From assembly GCF_014696435.1 (NCBI RefSeq), contig NZ_JACJQG010000010.1, positions 62,001 through 126,000 on the forward strand: a stretch of DNA of 64,000 bases, read 5' to 3'. The notes below the pieces were generated by a model. It worked only from the letters and a program-made list of their open reading frames with translations, had not been told where the DNA came from and ran no database searches. Origin of the DNA: Calothrix anomala FACHB-343 (GTDB lineage Bacteria > Cyanobacteriota > Cyanobacteriia > Cyanobacteriales > Nostocaceae). The position numbers were made by a program, and so were the translations under genes. The first letter of the stretch is position 1, and each line of letters opens with the position of its first letter. Below are positions 17,911 to 27,076 of the stretch, in pieces.

Positions 17911-19728
17911 TTAGAAAAGAGATAACTGACGTTTGTTACTTTCTAGTGTCGCAGGAGCAGCTATTTTAAGAATTTCTTCTCGCCTTTTTTCAATTAAGTG
18001 AAGATAGTATTGGCGTGAGTAATTTTCATTACTGCTGATATTAGTTATGCCGCTAATTCCGTAATAGTAAGTTACTACATCTCCAGGTTTCCCTAGTTTG
18101 AGGATTTCTTTTTCGCCCTCTTTAATTTTGCGTGTGATTGCAAGTTTTTCTTTTGGATATTCCCTTGATAAAATCTGGGATTTGATGTGTGCATAATAAT
18201 CTTCTGCTACTGATACATTTTGAATTAGCAGGGTTAAATACTCAATAGAAAACTCTTTCTCTAGTTGAGAGCGATCGCGGTTGCGCCAGTTGCCTTTAGT
18301 GATGATTTTCCCGTCTGGAAGCCATAAAAGGTAATTTTTGGTTCCCCGTTCTGGAATAAACATAGCGTCAGCGATAAACTCTAGCTTGACAGTTATCCCT
18401 TTAGGCAATTGAGATTGAAGTAAACTACGTACCTCTTCTGGGTTGGGATGGGTGAAAAACACTCCATCGGTGTCAACTTCCACAGGAGTACCACCGTGCT
18501 GAGTGATAATTTCAATCATTAGCTTGAGTACTTTTCGACTGTAGGCTGTAACTAATGCAGCAGCCTCCATATCATTGAACGCGAGTTCAGACGTGCCGAA
18601 GAATCCAAACTCAGAGTTAGCTAAAACCTTGATGGATTCTCTTTTTTCCTTAGCAGCAACATCTCCAGCAGATGCAAGTTGTTCCAGCCTAGATTTTTCA
18701 TTCACCAAATATTGCAGAATACTTAGCCCAATACGTTCTGTATCTTTAATTGAGCAAATACCCTTATCTAGCATTGCCCAAGGGTGCATTGAGCTAATAT
18801 CTGCATATCCAACTCTTCTATACAGTCCAGGAATAGAGTAGGCCATCCCTCCTTGGAATTTGTACTTGCGATCGGGTTTTGGTTTATAACCTGGATAATG
18901 ATGCTCAAATATTCGTTCCCATTTAGTACCATTACCAGCAAGTGTTAGCTGCTGGAGATTCATTTCCGGTACAATTAGTGCTTCGTAATAGTATGAGGGT
19001 ACAAGTCTATTCGCAATTAGCCGGGTGTCTTCGAGGTCGTAGACAAGATACTCTTTTAGGCGTTTCCATCCCTTACTGTTGGGGCCATCTTTCCAACAAG
19101 CGAGGATTTCCTCATAGGGAAGAACTAGCCTAGTATTCTGGCGCAGTCCCATGTCCAATACAGCCTTTTTGAGCGATCTGCCGTTAGTTAACTTTTTGGC
19201 TATGAAATCCCACCTCAGAACACATATATAAATGTCTACGTGTTGGCTATTTCGGATGAACACCTCCTGAACTTTTAGTGGCTCACCCCGTACTTGGGCG
19301 GTACGAATAGTCCGAGATTTGGATGCAACTTGAAATGGGTGTTTTATACCGTGCAAGTTGCATCGAGTAATAATAAATGGAATATCAAATGCCATCCCGT
19401 TATAGGTGAAAATGACATCTGGATTTCTTTTACTGAGATGGTTGATAAATTTGGTCAGTATTTTAGCTTCTGAGATATCCATGAAAATAGTAGAATATCC
19501 CCTTGAATCCATACAACCAATAGCATAGATACGGCTTTCAAAGGGGTTTATTCCTGCTGTTTCGATATCGACAAATATTTGTGAAAGTTCCTGATACGGC
19601 TTGAGTTGTATTTTGGATTGCCAAGGTTTTATTGGAGAGGGGTCTTTCCAATAAATGTTTAGTTTGTCTTCATCAACAACGATTATTCCTCTAGATTTTT
19701 TTACAAAATCTCTGTGGTTATAATTCAT
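17911..19728 (-). CDS. Compact family B DNA polymerase with C-terminal clamp-binding motif
   Basis: Replicative-type polymerase of 605 residues. The 3'-5' exonuclease is complete: Exo I FVDIET (D54, E56), Exo II TYNGMAFD (N110, D115), Exo III YDLED (Y230, D234). Polymerase motifs: A YADISSMHP (D310; the usual Tyr of SLYP is His), B KVLANSEFG (K367, N371), C EVDTDGV (D419, D421), then GTKNYLLW (KKRY-like). It is shorter than Pol II or phage B polymerases, with a reduced inter-domain and thumb region. The last residues KRQLSLF form a textbook beta-clamp peptide, and dnaN is about 2 kb away, so it is probably clamp-dependent. Start ATG 19728 follows an AGGAAA element. Confidence 0.92.
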   Translation of the reverse strand: MNYNHRDFVKKSRGIIVVDEDKLNIYWKDPSPIKPWQSKIQLKPYQELSQIFVDIETAGINPFESRIYAIGCMDSRGYSTIFMDISEAKILTKFINHLSKRNPDVIFTYNGMAFDIPFIITRCNLHGIKHPFQVASKSRTIRTAQVRGEPLKVQEVFIRNSQHVDIYICVLRWDFIAKKLTNGRSLKKAVLDMGLRQNTRLVLPYEEILACWKDGPNSKGWKRLKEYLVYDLEDTRLIANRLVPSYYYEALIVPEMNLQQLTLAGNGTKWERIFEHHYPGYKPKPDRKYKFQGGMAYSIPGLYRRVGYADISSMHPWAMLDKGICSIKDTERIGLSILQYLVNEKSRLEQLASAGDVAAKEKRESIKVLANSEFGFFGTSELAFNDMEAAALVTAYSRKVLKLMIEIITQHGGTPVEVDTDGVFFTHPNPEEVRSLLQSQLPKGITVKLEFIADAMFIPERGTKNYLLWLPDGKIITKGNWRNRDRSQLEKEFSIEYLTLLIQNVSVAEDYYAHIKSQILSREYPKEKLAITRKIKEGEKEILKLGKPGDVVTYYYGISGITNISSNENYSRQYYLHLIEKRREEILKIAAPATLESNKRQLSLF

Positions 19729-19869
19729 TAATTAGAGATTTTCCTAATTCATGTTGATATTAATTTTTAACTATCAAGTTAACTGCGTATGCTGCTGTGG
19801 TAGTAAATGTTAATTTATTTGGTTATTTGATTAAATAAATATAGAAATAAGTATGGTTAATCAGTACTT

Positions 19870-20496
19870 ATGAATGAATTAAGCAATGAAACACGAGTGA
19901 TTTTAATTGGTGGCTCCTCTCATGTAGGCAAATCCACCCTTGGCCAATCTTTGGCGGCGAGGCTTGGTTGGAGTTATCGTTCTACAGACAAACTCGCTCG
20001 GCATCCTGGACATCCTTGGGTGGGTGCAAATAGAAATGCTATTCCAGAACACGTAGCAGAACATTATGGAACTTTGTCTGTTGACGCTCTTTTTGTAGAT
20101 GTATTGTCGCATTATGAGAAAAATGTGTTACCGCAAGTCGAGATTATCGTTCATTCTCATGCGTCTGATTTATCAACGGAATGCCTTATCCTTGAAGGCT
20201 CTGCATTATGGCCTGAATTTGTAGCGAATTTAGTTAGCGAAAATGGTGTTAAAGCGATTTGGCTTACGGCTAGTGACCAACTCTTCTCTTACCGAATCTT
20301 TAGTGAAAGTAATTTTTATAATGTAAGTGAGGATAAAAAACACCTAATTCAAAAGTTTTTAGACCGTACCTTATTATATAATAAACGCATGAGGGAGAAG
20401 GTTGAACATCTCGGATTTATATGTATTGATGTAGAATCTGTGTCAGTGGCAGACGAACTTTCAAAGAAATGTATGGAATTGATGCAGGTTGCCTAA
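19870..20496 (+). CDS. P-loop kinase-like protein
   Basis: A 208-residue P-loop NTPase: Walker A ILIGGSSHVGKSTLGQSLAARLG near residue 15, followed by YRSTDKLARHPGHPW, an LILEGSALWPEF strand (Walker B-like position) and a C-terminal lid region with R/K. The layout recalls small-molecule kinases (2-phosphoglycerate kinase, chloramphenicol phosphotransferase-like), but the substrate cannot be told. It is the only plus-strand gene within the replication cluster, between polB and dnaX, so it is probably inserted cargo. AT-rich promoter region upstream. Confidence 0.7.
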   Translation: MNELSNETRVILIGGSSHVGKSTLGQSLAARLGWSYRSTDKLARHPGHPWVGANRNAIPEHVAEHYGTLSVDALFVDVLSHYEKNVLPQVEIIVHSHASDLSTECLILEGSALWPEFVANLVSENGVKAIWLTASDQLFSYRIFSESNFYNVSEDKKHLIQKFLDRTLLYNKRMREKVEHLGFICIDVESVSVADELSKKCMELMQVA

Positions 20497-20570
20497 ATGA
20501 GAGTATTTTAATAAATATTAAGCCCTTTAGTAGTTTTAGCATTTTAATTGTTACTAAAAAACTATAAATT

Positions 20571-20598
20571 GAGGATTATAACTATAGTTATAACCCTC
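20571..20598. terminator. Stem-loop between convergent kinase and dnaX
   Basis: GAGG-TTATAAC and GTTATAA-CCTC arms with single mismatched bases form a nearly continuous palindrome; a T-rich stretch lies on the minus-strand side. Confidence 0.6.
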
Positions 20599-20605
20599 AT
20601 TAAAG

Positions 20606-21895
20606 TTAAGCTTGCTGTAATTGTTTTTGTTGCAGCTTTTGGACAGCTTCTACCCAAGCAGGTGCCTTTTTACCATTAATAGGTGTCAGCTTTTGCCAGT
20701 GTTCTTGTAACTGGGCTTGTGTTAAGTGGGGTAATTGTTCCTTGCCCCAGTTAATCGCATCTTGAGCAGTTTTCCAATCCTTCCAGGGTTGTGATTGGTG
20801 ACTACCCTTGTTGGTTGGAACTATCTCGATAAGTGTAGCTTCTAACCAAAGGTGTGCGTCTTCATCCCGCATGAGATTTTGGCGTGCCATTAAGATTGCG
20901 ATCGCGTTTCGGATCTGGTCGATATTCCACAACTGCGAGATACTTACTAATTCCTCCCAGGTGTCCTCTTCTAGCTGTGTAAGATGTCTGCTATTGGGAT
21001 TAGTTTTGCACACAAGTAAGTCTTTGAGGAAGTTGACAAGACTTGTATGGATGGCAGTTGGCAGTTTACCAGATTCAATCCAATCTTGGAGAATGCCTAA
21101 ATTGCCCGTAATTTCTCCTTTGATGATATTTTCACAGACGGTGAGTAGATCGTATTCGGGAATAGTGCCTGATAGTTCCCAAACCCAGTTAGAGGTAATT
21201 TCCTCTTCACCTAGTAAAGTTAGCTGATCTAACAGTTTGAGTGAGTCGCGCAGATGTCCCTTGTTTGCTTTAGCTACGGCGGTAACTGCTGATGGTGCAA
21301 TGTTGATACTTTCTTGGTGAGATATTTGTTCTAGGTAGCTTGCAACTAGCGAGACAGGAACTCTCTTAAAGTCAAACTTTTGGCAACGGGAGACAATGGT
21401 TTCTGGAACTTTGTGTAACTCGGTTGTGCAGAAGATAAATACTACATGACGGGGAGGGCTTTCAATGGTTTTGAGAAGTGCTTGCCACGATTGGCTGCTT
21501 AGGGCATGACATTCATCAATAATGAATATTTTGAATCTACCCTCCACTGGTGCAAACTGGATAGTGGATATAAGCTCTCGGATCAGTTCTACTCCACTAT
21601 TACTTGCTGCATCCAGCTCGGTTACATCAACAGAAGAAGATGCTGTAATTCCCTTGCATGAATTGCATTCTCCACAGGGCTTGGTTGCCGGCTCATTGCT
21701 TGACTGACAGTTAAGAGATTTAGCGATGATGCGGGCGGTACTGGTTTTGCCCGTACCTTTGGGGCCACTAAATAGGTAAGCAGGTGCAATCTTTTGGAGC
21801 GCGATCGCATTTATGAGAGTGCGAACGATATGTTCTTGCCCAATAACTTCACTAAGAGTCTGGGGACGGTATTTGAGATGTAGTGGTTGGTACAT
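20606..21895 (-). CDS. dnaX: DNA polymerase III subunit gamma-type (clamp loader ATPase)
   Basis: AAA+ motor of the clamp loader. The N-terminus LKYRPQTLSEVIGQEHIVRTL is diagnostic; Walker A GPKGTGKTS is at residues 44-52; the zinc site is C63, C74, C77, C80 (PCGECNSC); Walker B FIIDECHALS; SRC in IVSRCQKFDF. At 429 residues it corresponds to gamma and lacks the long tau extension that binds PolC/DnaE, which fits pairing with a family B polymerase instead. Downstream of dnaN, separated by a stem-loop. Confidence 0.94.
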   Translation of the reverse strand: MYQPLHLKYRPQTLSEVIGQEHIVRTLINAIALQKIAPAYLFSGPKGTGKTSTARIIAKSLNCQSSNEPATKPCGECNSCKGITASSSVDVTELDAASNSGVELIRELISTIQFAPVEGRFKIFIIDECHALSSQSWQALLKTIESPPRHVVFIFCTTELHKVPETIVSRCQKFDFKRVPVSLVASYLEQISHQESINIAPSAVTAVAKANKGHLRDSLKLLDQLTLLGEEEITSNWVWELSGTIPEYDLLTVCENIIKGEITGNLGILQDWIESGKLPTAIHTSLVNFLKDLLVCKTNPNSRHLTQLEEDTWEELVSISQLWNIDQIRNAIAILMARQNLMRDEDAHLWLEATLIEIVPTNKGSHQSQPWKDWKTAQDAINWGKEQLPHLTQAQLQEHWQKLTPINGKKAPAWVEAVQKLQQKQLQQA

Positions 21896-21923
21896 AGTTT
21901 TGATGATTAAAAGTGTTTTATTT

Positions 21924-21952
21924 ACTCCTTACCAACTGCACTGATAAGGAGT
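21924..21952. terminator. Stem-loop between dnaN and dnaX
   Basis: ACTCCTTA and TAAGGAGT pair, 8-bp stem, 28 nt before the dnaX ATG. The U-richness on the minus strand is modest. Confidence 0.55.
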
Positions 21953-21960
21953 TTAATTTT

Positions 21961-23295
21961 TTAAGCAGTCGCCACTTCTTTTTTCGATCGTGACGAGCGT
22001 GAGGTTGACTTACCTTTAGTAGTATCTTTCGCTACTAAAGATGGTAATTCCATTTCAGAATTTTCACTATCATTTGTTGCCTGCGCTATATCTGTTAATT
22101 CTTCAGTGTTAGGCTCAGGTTGAGTGCTGACTTCTGTCTTTGTACTTTGGTTATTTACTTTTTCAAACCCCTGCTTAATTTCTACAGGCATTACTAAATA
22201 CAACTGATTGAGCAGTCCTCCCATTGGGCAGATAATGACTGGTTGCGTGGGTTTGTTACACCGCACCACGATTTCATCAGTACCGATGTGCTTTAATCCT
22301 TCGAGAAGGTAGTCGATATTTAATCCAATACTGATGTTTTCTGAATGACTAGTTGCTGGTTTCATCAGTACCGAGTCAACTGCATCTCCAATATCAGTAG
22401 CTTCGGTGTAAAGTGTTGCCTGTGTAGCTTCCAATTCCCAGAGAATTTTGACAACCTTTTGCTTGCGTTCGGCTAGATAACTTACCCGCTTCAGTGCGCT
22501 CTCAAATCCTTTGCGTTCTAATGTAAATTCATACTCAAATGTTCTGGGAATCAAGCTATTGATTTTGGGGTATTCTCCCTCTAAAAGTCGGGAAATGACC
22601 TTTGTATTAGGAAGACTAAACTCAATAGTTTTATTTGATAGAAGAATATTGCACACGCTTGTATCGGCACTTTGAGAGAGAATTTTGTTTAACTCGCTAA
22701 GTGACTTACCTGGAACAGTAAAGTCAATTGGATCAGAATATTCGCTATCAAGTATTCCTGTGACTAGTGCTAATTTATGACCATTTGTACTAGCAGCTTG
22801 CCACTTATTGGTATCAATTTTGAAGTTGACACCAGTTAAAACTAACTTTGTTTCGTCACTATTGGTGCAATAGAGTGTCCCTTCAAGTGCGGCTTGGAGT
22901 TTCTTAGCACTTAAATTTACCTCTATTGGATTTTCTCCCTTGGGAAGAGTTGGAAACTCGTCAGGTTTTCCGCCAATCAGACGGCATTTACCGCTATTGT
23001 GAGTAATTATGCAGGCTTGGTTTTCTACCTCTAAGGTAATTTCTCCTCTGACATTGTTAATAGTGTCAGTTAATAGTTTGGCTGGTAGTGCTACCTGACC
23101 TGAAGTTTCTACATTAGCGGTCGTTGTAGTATGAATTGTGAGGTTAAGGTTTGTTCCTGTTGCTGATACTATCCCATCTTCATTTGCTATCAGTAAGATA
23201 TTTCCTAAAATTGGGTCAGTAGGCTTAGGACTAATTGCGAGATAAGCGGTTTCTAGAATTTCTGCGAGTTTAGATTGTTCAATGTTTAGTTTCAT
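21961..23295 (-). CDS. dnaN: DNA polymerase III beta subunit (sliding clamp)
   Basis: A 444-residue clamp. All three domains are visible: MKLNIEQSKLAEIL and LPAKLLTDTINN (domain 1), FKIDTNKWQAASTNGHKLALV (domain 2) and IGLNIDYLLEGLKHIG...YLVMPVEIK (domain 3; the canonical end is YLxMPxxL). A tail of about 65 residues after the MPVEIK end is acidic then basic (TEVSTQPEPNTEE... TSRSSRSKKEVATA) and is absent from chromosomal clamps. The peptide-binding pocket is predicted to accept the QLSLF motifs of neighbouring proteins. A hairpin (23330-23349) lies in the leader. Confidence 0.94.
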   Translation of the reverse strand: MKLNIEQSKLAEILETAYLAISPKPTDPILGNILLIANEDGIVSATGTNLNLTIHTTTTANVETSGQVALPAKLLTDTINNVRGEITLEVENQACIITHNSGKCRLIGGKPDEFPTLPKGENPIEVNLSAKKLQAALEGTLYCTNSDETKLVLTGVNFKIDTNKWQAASTNGHKLALVTGILDSEYSDPIDFTVPGKSLSELNKILSQSADTSVCNILLSNKTIEFSLPNTKVISRLLEGEYPKINSLIPRTFEYEFTLERKGFESALKRVSYLAERKQKVVKILWELEATQATLYTEATDIGDAVDSVLMKPATSHSENISIGLNIDYLLEGLKHIGTDEIVVRCNKPTQPVIICPMGGLLNQLYLVMPVEIKQGFEKVNNQSTKTEVSTQPEPNTEELTDIAQATNDSENSEMELPSLVAKDTTKGKSTSRSSRSKKEVATA

Positions 23296-23329
23296 TTGTT
23301 ATTTTGCTTTTAGTAGATGATGTTTTAAC

Positions 23330-23349
23330 GGGTGCTAGAAATAGCACCC
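23330..23349. terminator. Stem-loop in dnaN leader
   Basis: GGGTGCTA and TAGCACCC, 8-bp stem with AGAA-type loop, 34 nt before the dnaN ATG. The T-run is on the plus-strand side, so it may act as a leader structure rather than a terminator. Confidence 0.55.
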
Positions 23350-23374
23350 TTTTCGGTTACATGAGATAGTTTTT

Positions 23375-24367
23375 TTAGTAGGGCAATTCTTCCATCTCAG
23401 TACTGTATGCTGTATAAGCTTGACCTGCTGTACTAGGAGGAAGTGCTGCTACTGGCATATCAGCTGCACCTACCAGGCGATTATGTTCTGCTACAACAGT
23501 TGATGTTTTACCGATGCGGTGAGAGAATTCGGGATTTGCCTGCATTGTGGTTTGGATATCGATTTCTTTGCCTTCTGAGAAGAATTCGAGAAAATCGCTT
23601 CCATCGGGGTTTGGTGATTTGTAGGAAGTGACAACTGCTACCCAAGATTTATCTCTTTGATTGACTGCTTCTTTAGGTTCAAGAGATGGCGTAAAAGTGG
23701 GTTGAAATACACCGAGGCGATGAAACTCTGCACGTTTTTCAGCGACAGTTGCATTAGTAAATCGGGCAAATGCAACCTCTAGTTCGCGTTGGAACTGTTT
23801 ATAAGCCTCGCCAAATTTTGATGATGCAACGCCTTTAATTGATAGGACAATTGGTACTGAGTGCAGGTTATGATTATTTTCATCAACAAGTTGCAACAAA
23901 TAAAACCGTCTCAATACTGCGGCATCTTTGCCAAGTGCTTGGTACATTTCGTACCCATCAGGTGATTCGTACACTCCTACGATTTTGCCATCATCGCGCT
24001 GTTCAATATATCTGGGAGAAACATCAAGAATGTGCATCCTGGGCGATTGCAACAACACTCCCATTTCTGGCGTGCCACTAGAGAAGGTGTGCTTGTGTGT
24101 AGGTTCTTGTCCTTGCCAGTTAATTGCTGCTAAGTATTTATCTTTGATAAACAACCCGACTTTTTCTGCTTCCATGTGATTGATTACTTGGCAGATGCAG
24201 ATATTACTAATCGGCGCATTGTACTCAGGATTTGCAAATTTAGAAATAGCTAATTTACGCTTTTGTATTTTTGTACTATTTTGAACTGTTTGTTCAGGGG
24301 GTTCAGACTGGGATACTGTGCTTTCTTCAGTAGCAGAATTAGTAGGCTTTGTTTGACTTTTTGGCAT
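23375..24367 (-). CDS. Conserved hypothetical (possibly DUF5895-like)
   Basis: A 330-residue protein upstream of dnaN. It has a disordered N-terminus rich in T/S/E/Q (about 35 residues), then a globular part beginning KLAISKFANPEYNAPISNICICQVIN. From memory this resembles a cyanobacterial plasmid family (DUF5895), but I cannot confirm it. Short C-terminal tail ends MEELPY. The placement next to the clamp gene hints at a role in DNA metabolism; nothing catalytic is visible. A variant of the leader motif (GCTTTACGC, near 24398) lies 30 nt upstream. Confidence 0.6.
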   Translation of the reverse strand: MPKSQTKPTNSATEESTVSQSEPPEQTVQNSTKIQKRKLAISKFANPEYNAPISNICICQVINHMEAEKVGLFIKDKYLAAINWQGQEPTHKHTFSSGTPEMGVLLQSPRMHILDVSPRYIEQRDDGKIVGVYESPDGYEMYQALGKDAAVLRRFYLLQLVDENNHNLHSVPIVLSIKGVASSKFGEAYKQFQRELEVAFARFTNATVAEKRAEFHRLGVFQPTFTPSLEPKEAVNQRDKSWVAVVTSYKSPNPDGSDFLEFFSEGKEIDIQTTMQANPEFSHRIGKTSTVVAEHNRLVGAADMPVAALPPSTAGQAYTAYSTEMEELPY

Positions 24368-24418
24368 AATTTTAATTAATTGAAATCAATCTTTAATGCG
24401 TAAAGCAAAAAGTCGTTG

Positions 24419-24453
24419 TAAAAAATAAAAGTCGTCTGTTGTTAAGACGACTT
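24419..24453 (-). terminator. Intrinsic terminator after the 24479 gene
   Basis: Minus strand: AAGTCGTCT and AGACGACTT, 9-bp stem, followed by TTATTTTTTAC. Confidence 0.8.
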
Positions 24454-24478
24454 GAAAGATTGATTGATGCTTAGTTAT

Positions 24479-24766
24479 TTAGATGAACTTTTCATCACAC
24501 TCTCCCCTTAAGTCTGTAAAGCTGTCAATGGAAGTATCTCCCTGAATAATTTCAGTTTTAGTATTTATAAGTGTCTGGTATATTTGCTGAAGACTGATGA
24601 TAATTTGTCTAAGAACAGATGTGTTTTCAGTTGTGAAAGTCAGTGACACAGATGCCATGCTTGAATTATGAATTGCGACTGTTTGTTCTTCAGGAGATCC
24701 ATAACTGGTTATTTGACTGTCTTTACCAGGAATAAATCTATAAGAAGCAATAGTTTCAATTGCCAT
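24479..24766 (-). CDS. Small hypothetical protein
   Basis: 95 residues, unknown. Strand-rich N-terminal half (SQITSYGSPEEQTVAIHNSS...VSLTFTTEN) and a C-terminal helix (SVLRQIIISLQQIYQTL). A good ribosome binding site (AAGGAGAT) precedes the ATG. Lies in the run of genes downstream of the methyltransferase. Confidence 0.58.
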   Translation of the reverse strand: MAIETIASYRFIPGKDSQITSYGSPEEQTVAIHNSSMASVSLTFTTENTSVLRQIIISLQQIYQTLINTKTEIIQGDTSIDSFTDLRGECDEKFI

Positions 24767-24768
24767 AT

Positions 24769-24987
24769 TTATCTCCTTGTTCGTTGGGGTTTAATTTCAA
24801 GCATTTTATTACTAAGTTTGGTGATATTACTGACCTTCCAACCAGCAAGCTTGCACTTATTAAGTGCTACTTCTAACTCTTGCTGTGTAAGGATTTTGTA
24901 TCTCATATATTGTCCCCATATAGGGAAAATATACGTGACATATTTAGTTTGATCAATTTGGCAGTATGCCATACACTTGTAGTACAC
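24769..24987 (-). CDS. Small hypothetical protein
   Basis: Up to 72 residues. The first codon (GTG 24987) overlaps the TAG of the upstream methyltransferase; ATG 24972 and ATG 24906 are alternatives. The shortest form, MRYKILTQQELEVALNKCKLAG, looks most like a folded helical peptide with a basic end (KPQRTRR). Only 2 bp separate it from the next gene, consistent with an operon. Function unknown. Confidence 0.5.
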   Translation of the reverse strand: MYYKCMAYCQIDQTKYVTYIFPIWGQYMRYKILTQQELEVALNKCKLAGWKVSNITKLSNKMLEIKPQRTRR

Positions 24988-26042
24988 TATGGTTTAATGA
25001 GTTTAATGATTCTGGTAGCTACGTTTGTAGGATTATTTGAACTCAAGAAGGCATCTTTATCTACCATTTCCACATAGCTATTATTGGCTTGTAGCCAGCC
25101 TTTGAAGGTTTTGTACTTACGATTGAAGAAAACTGATTCAGGTATAACTGAAACTAATACACCACCCGGTACGAGTAACTTCCAAGCCTGGTAGATATGT
25201 TGGACAAGTTCACAAAATGGAGGATTCATGATACAGGCATTGTACAAATGACTGGGGTTAAACTCCAGAAAATTTTTCCCTACGAGATTAAATCCTTTGA
25301 GTTCTAGAATTTGTCGTAAATCGTAATTAATCTCAACCACCTCTAGTTGAACATTAGGATAGGTATCAGTGATATACTCAGCAATATTTCCACTACCAGC
25401 ACTAGGCTCTAAAATTTGCCAATTTGGTTTAATATCTGCCAGTTGAACAAGCCGTTGACAGACTAGTTTAGGAGTAGGGAAGAAATCTCCATCTTTCATC
25501 CCAATGATTTCTAACTCAAGCTTATTGAGTAGTTGCTTGGTAGTATCAATTGCTTCAGGTTTTACTACCCGTTGAATTTCTGTTATTGCGGATATGATTT
25601 CGCTTGGTGTATGTAATCCGGCGCGACTCAAAGACTTTACCCAGTCTCGGTAATATTCGCCTGCCAATTTTTCTTGGACTTTCTGAATTGTTTCTCCCAT
25701 TTGGGAAATTCTAAATAGGGCTTCTACTTGCGATTTGTGAGATATACCGCGTAGTATTGGTGCGATATTTCCTGCTTCCCACATTTGTGCGATCGCAAAT
25801 AACCAAGATTGGATGATTTCAAGTTCAATTCCTTCTTGGATTATCCCTTGAGCTATAGTTTTACGATGCTTTGTTACCCTTTGATTTCCAATAGCAGGAT
25901 TTTTCTTTTGGTCGATTGTTGGCTGCATGGAAGCAGCTAAATTACGGAGGGCTTCTGCTTTTTCTAAATTAGGAATATTGAAAATATCTACTATAGGTGA
26001 ATTATCCTCGTTGTAGGGTAGATTGAGTAGAGATAGTTGCAT
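24987..26042 (-). CDS. N6-adenine-type DNA methyltransferase-like protein
   Basis: A 351-residue SAM-dependent methyltransferase. The SAM motif LEPSAGSGNIAEYI (about residue 211), the acidic strand LEVVEIN and the catalytic NPPF (about residue 273, in CIMNPPFCELVQ) are those of N6-adenine or N4-cytosine DNA methylases. The N-terminal ~150 residues are helical. It begins MQLSLLNLP: QLSLL is a good beta-clamp motif at the extreme N-terminus, suggesting replication-coupled methylation. The start overlaps the end of the upstream gene by 41 nt. No partner restriction enzyme is clear. Confidence 0.85.
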   Translation of the reverse strand: MQLSLLNLPYNEDNSPIVDIFNIPNLEKAEALRNLAASMQPTIDQKKNPAIGNQRVTKHRKTIAQGIIQEGIELEIIQSWLFAIAQMWEAGNIAPILRGISHKSQVEALFRISQMGETIQKVQEKLAGEYYRDWVKSLSRAGLHTPSEIISAITEIQRVVKPEAIDTTKQLLNKLELEIIGMKDGDFFPTPKLVCQRLVQLADIKPNWQILEPSAGSGNIAEYITDTYPNVQLEVVEINYDLRQILELKGFNLVGKNFLEFNPSHLYNACIMNPPFCELVQHIYQAWKLLVPGGVLVSVIPESVFFNRKYKTFKGWLQANNSYVEMVDKDAFLSSNNPTNVATRIIKLIKP

Positions 26043-26352
26043 TGCTTGATTCCTTTAAATCTTTGACAGCGCATTCAAGAATTAGGGAGGTTGGCACATT
26101 CCAAGCTTTCACCTCCCATTCAGTAGCTAATCGTTCTGAGTGACGGATAACGGCACTACTACATTTGTTTTTTCTGACAAGCCAATCTCTAAACTTTTCT
26201 GCTTGTTTTTTGCTATCGAACCCGAAGTAGCTGGTTTTTCTATTTCCCAAGGGGTCAGTAATAGTCGCTACCCTACGCGAGAGAATATTTAGCGTCCAAC
26301 CACTGTTAGGAGTGAGTTCGATTTTCGTGATATTTAATTCTGTTGGATTCAT
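26002..26352 (-). CDS. Hypothetical protein
   Basis: 116 residues, unknown. A strand-rich first half (WTLNILSRRVATITDPLGNRKTSYFGFDSKKQAEKF) resembles small DNA-associated domains but has no diagnostic motif. It overlaps the upstream gene end (26349) by 4 nt and the downstream methyltransferase start by 41 nt, so all three are probably co-translated. Confidence 0.55.
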   Translation of the reverse strand: MNPTELNITKIELTPNSGWTLNILSRRVATITDPLGNRKTSYFGFDSKKQAEKFRDWLVRKNKCSSAVIRHSERLATEWEVKAWNVPTSLILECAVKDLKESSNATISTQSTLQRG

Positions 26353-27032
26353 ATTTCAACTTCAGGAATTACTGCTAAATATTCCATAGTTGATATTTCT
26401 TTGGCTAGCCATTTATCATGTGCTTCTTGAGGGGTCATTTTGTGGACTAAAAGTTTTTTCTCCTTATCATCTTCTACAAAAGGAGCTAGTGTTTCTTCTA
26501 GCTGGGCTTTGAAATTTAAATGTTTAGCTTCAGAATAAGTAAACTGGTAAATACTATCAGTGTTAACGAACAAGTAAACCAGGCTAATTTGCTCCAATGG
26601 TATTCTAGTTTGTTCGTATAGGAGAAATAACCTCAGTTGTGTTTGCCATTTGCTCTCCAGAATTTCAAATTTAGGAGGTTTTTGTATTGTCCAGTCAAAA
26701 CTAACTACTTGATTTTCACCGTAGATAATCAGGTCGCACTCGCTGTAGAGAAGGATATCGTGGTATAAATATTGAAGTTGGGCGTTCCATTGTTTATTGC
26801 CAGGAATATTTATAAAAGGTTTTACCTTATCGACCCAGTTATTAATTTGGGGGTATGCCTTCAATAAAGCTTCGACTGGTAGCCCTAACCCAATTTGTTG
26901 CATAATGAGGTGAAACTGACCGCCAGCAACTTCAGATTCACTTTTGACAGTTAGATTACGATAATTTATCGTTGATAAACATTCTGGATTCTGTTCAACT
27001 AGTTCAAGTGTTTTGTGATTAAATCGATTCAT
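26349..27032 (-). CDS. PD-(D/E)XK-like (Cas4/RecB-type) protein
   Basis: About 227 residues. The pattern GGQFHLIMQQIGLGLPVE followed later by SECDLIIYGENQVVSFDWTIQKPP resembles RecB-like nucleases (H, then D, then a strand with D-x-K). Here the last motif reads DWT where lysine is expected, so catalytic competence is doubtful. Then come R/Q-rich helices (WQTQLRLFLLYEQTRIPLEQI), as in the QxxxY part of the fold. ATG 27032 is preferred because it lies 4 nt after a strong hairpin; the frame is open to 27047. Confidence 0.6.
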   Translation of the reverse strand: MNRFNHKTLELVEQNPECLSTINYRNLTVKSESEVAGGQFHLIMQQIGLGLPVEALLKAYPQINNWVDKVKPFINIPGNKQWNAQLQYLYHDILLYSECDLIIYGENQVVSFDWTIQKPPKFEILESKWQTQLRLFLLYEQTRIPLEQISLVYLFVNTDSIYQFTYSEAKHLNFKAQLEETLAPFVEDDKEKKLLVHKMTPQEAHDKWLAKEISTMEYLAVIPEVEI

Positions 27033-27036
27033 GAAA

Positions 27037-27067
27037 ATATATCCCAAATTTAGTTTTTGGGATATAT
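27037..27067 (-). promoter_or_regulatory. Hairpin directly before the start codon at 27032
   Basis: ATATATCCCAAA and TTTGGGATATAT form a 12-bp perfect stem ending 4 nt before the ATG; the only Shine-Dalgarno-like bases (GGGATA) are in the stem. The recurring motif variant (GCTTACGC) is adjacent at 27070-27077. Confidence 0.55.
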
Positions 27068-27076
27068 ATGCGTAAG

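Noticed and set aside
17911-19728. Standalone 3'-5' exonuclease or RNase
   Set aside because: Polymerase motifs A, B and C with both catalytic aspartates are present downstream of the Exo motifs.
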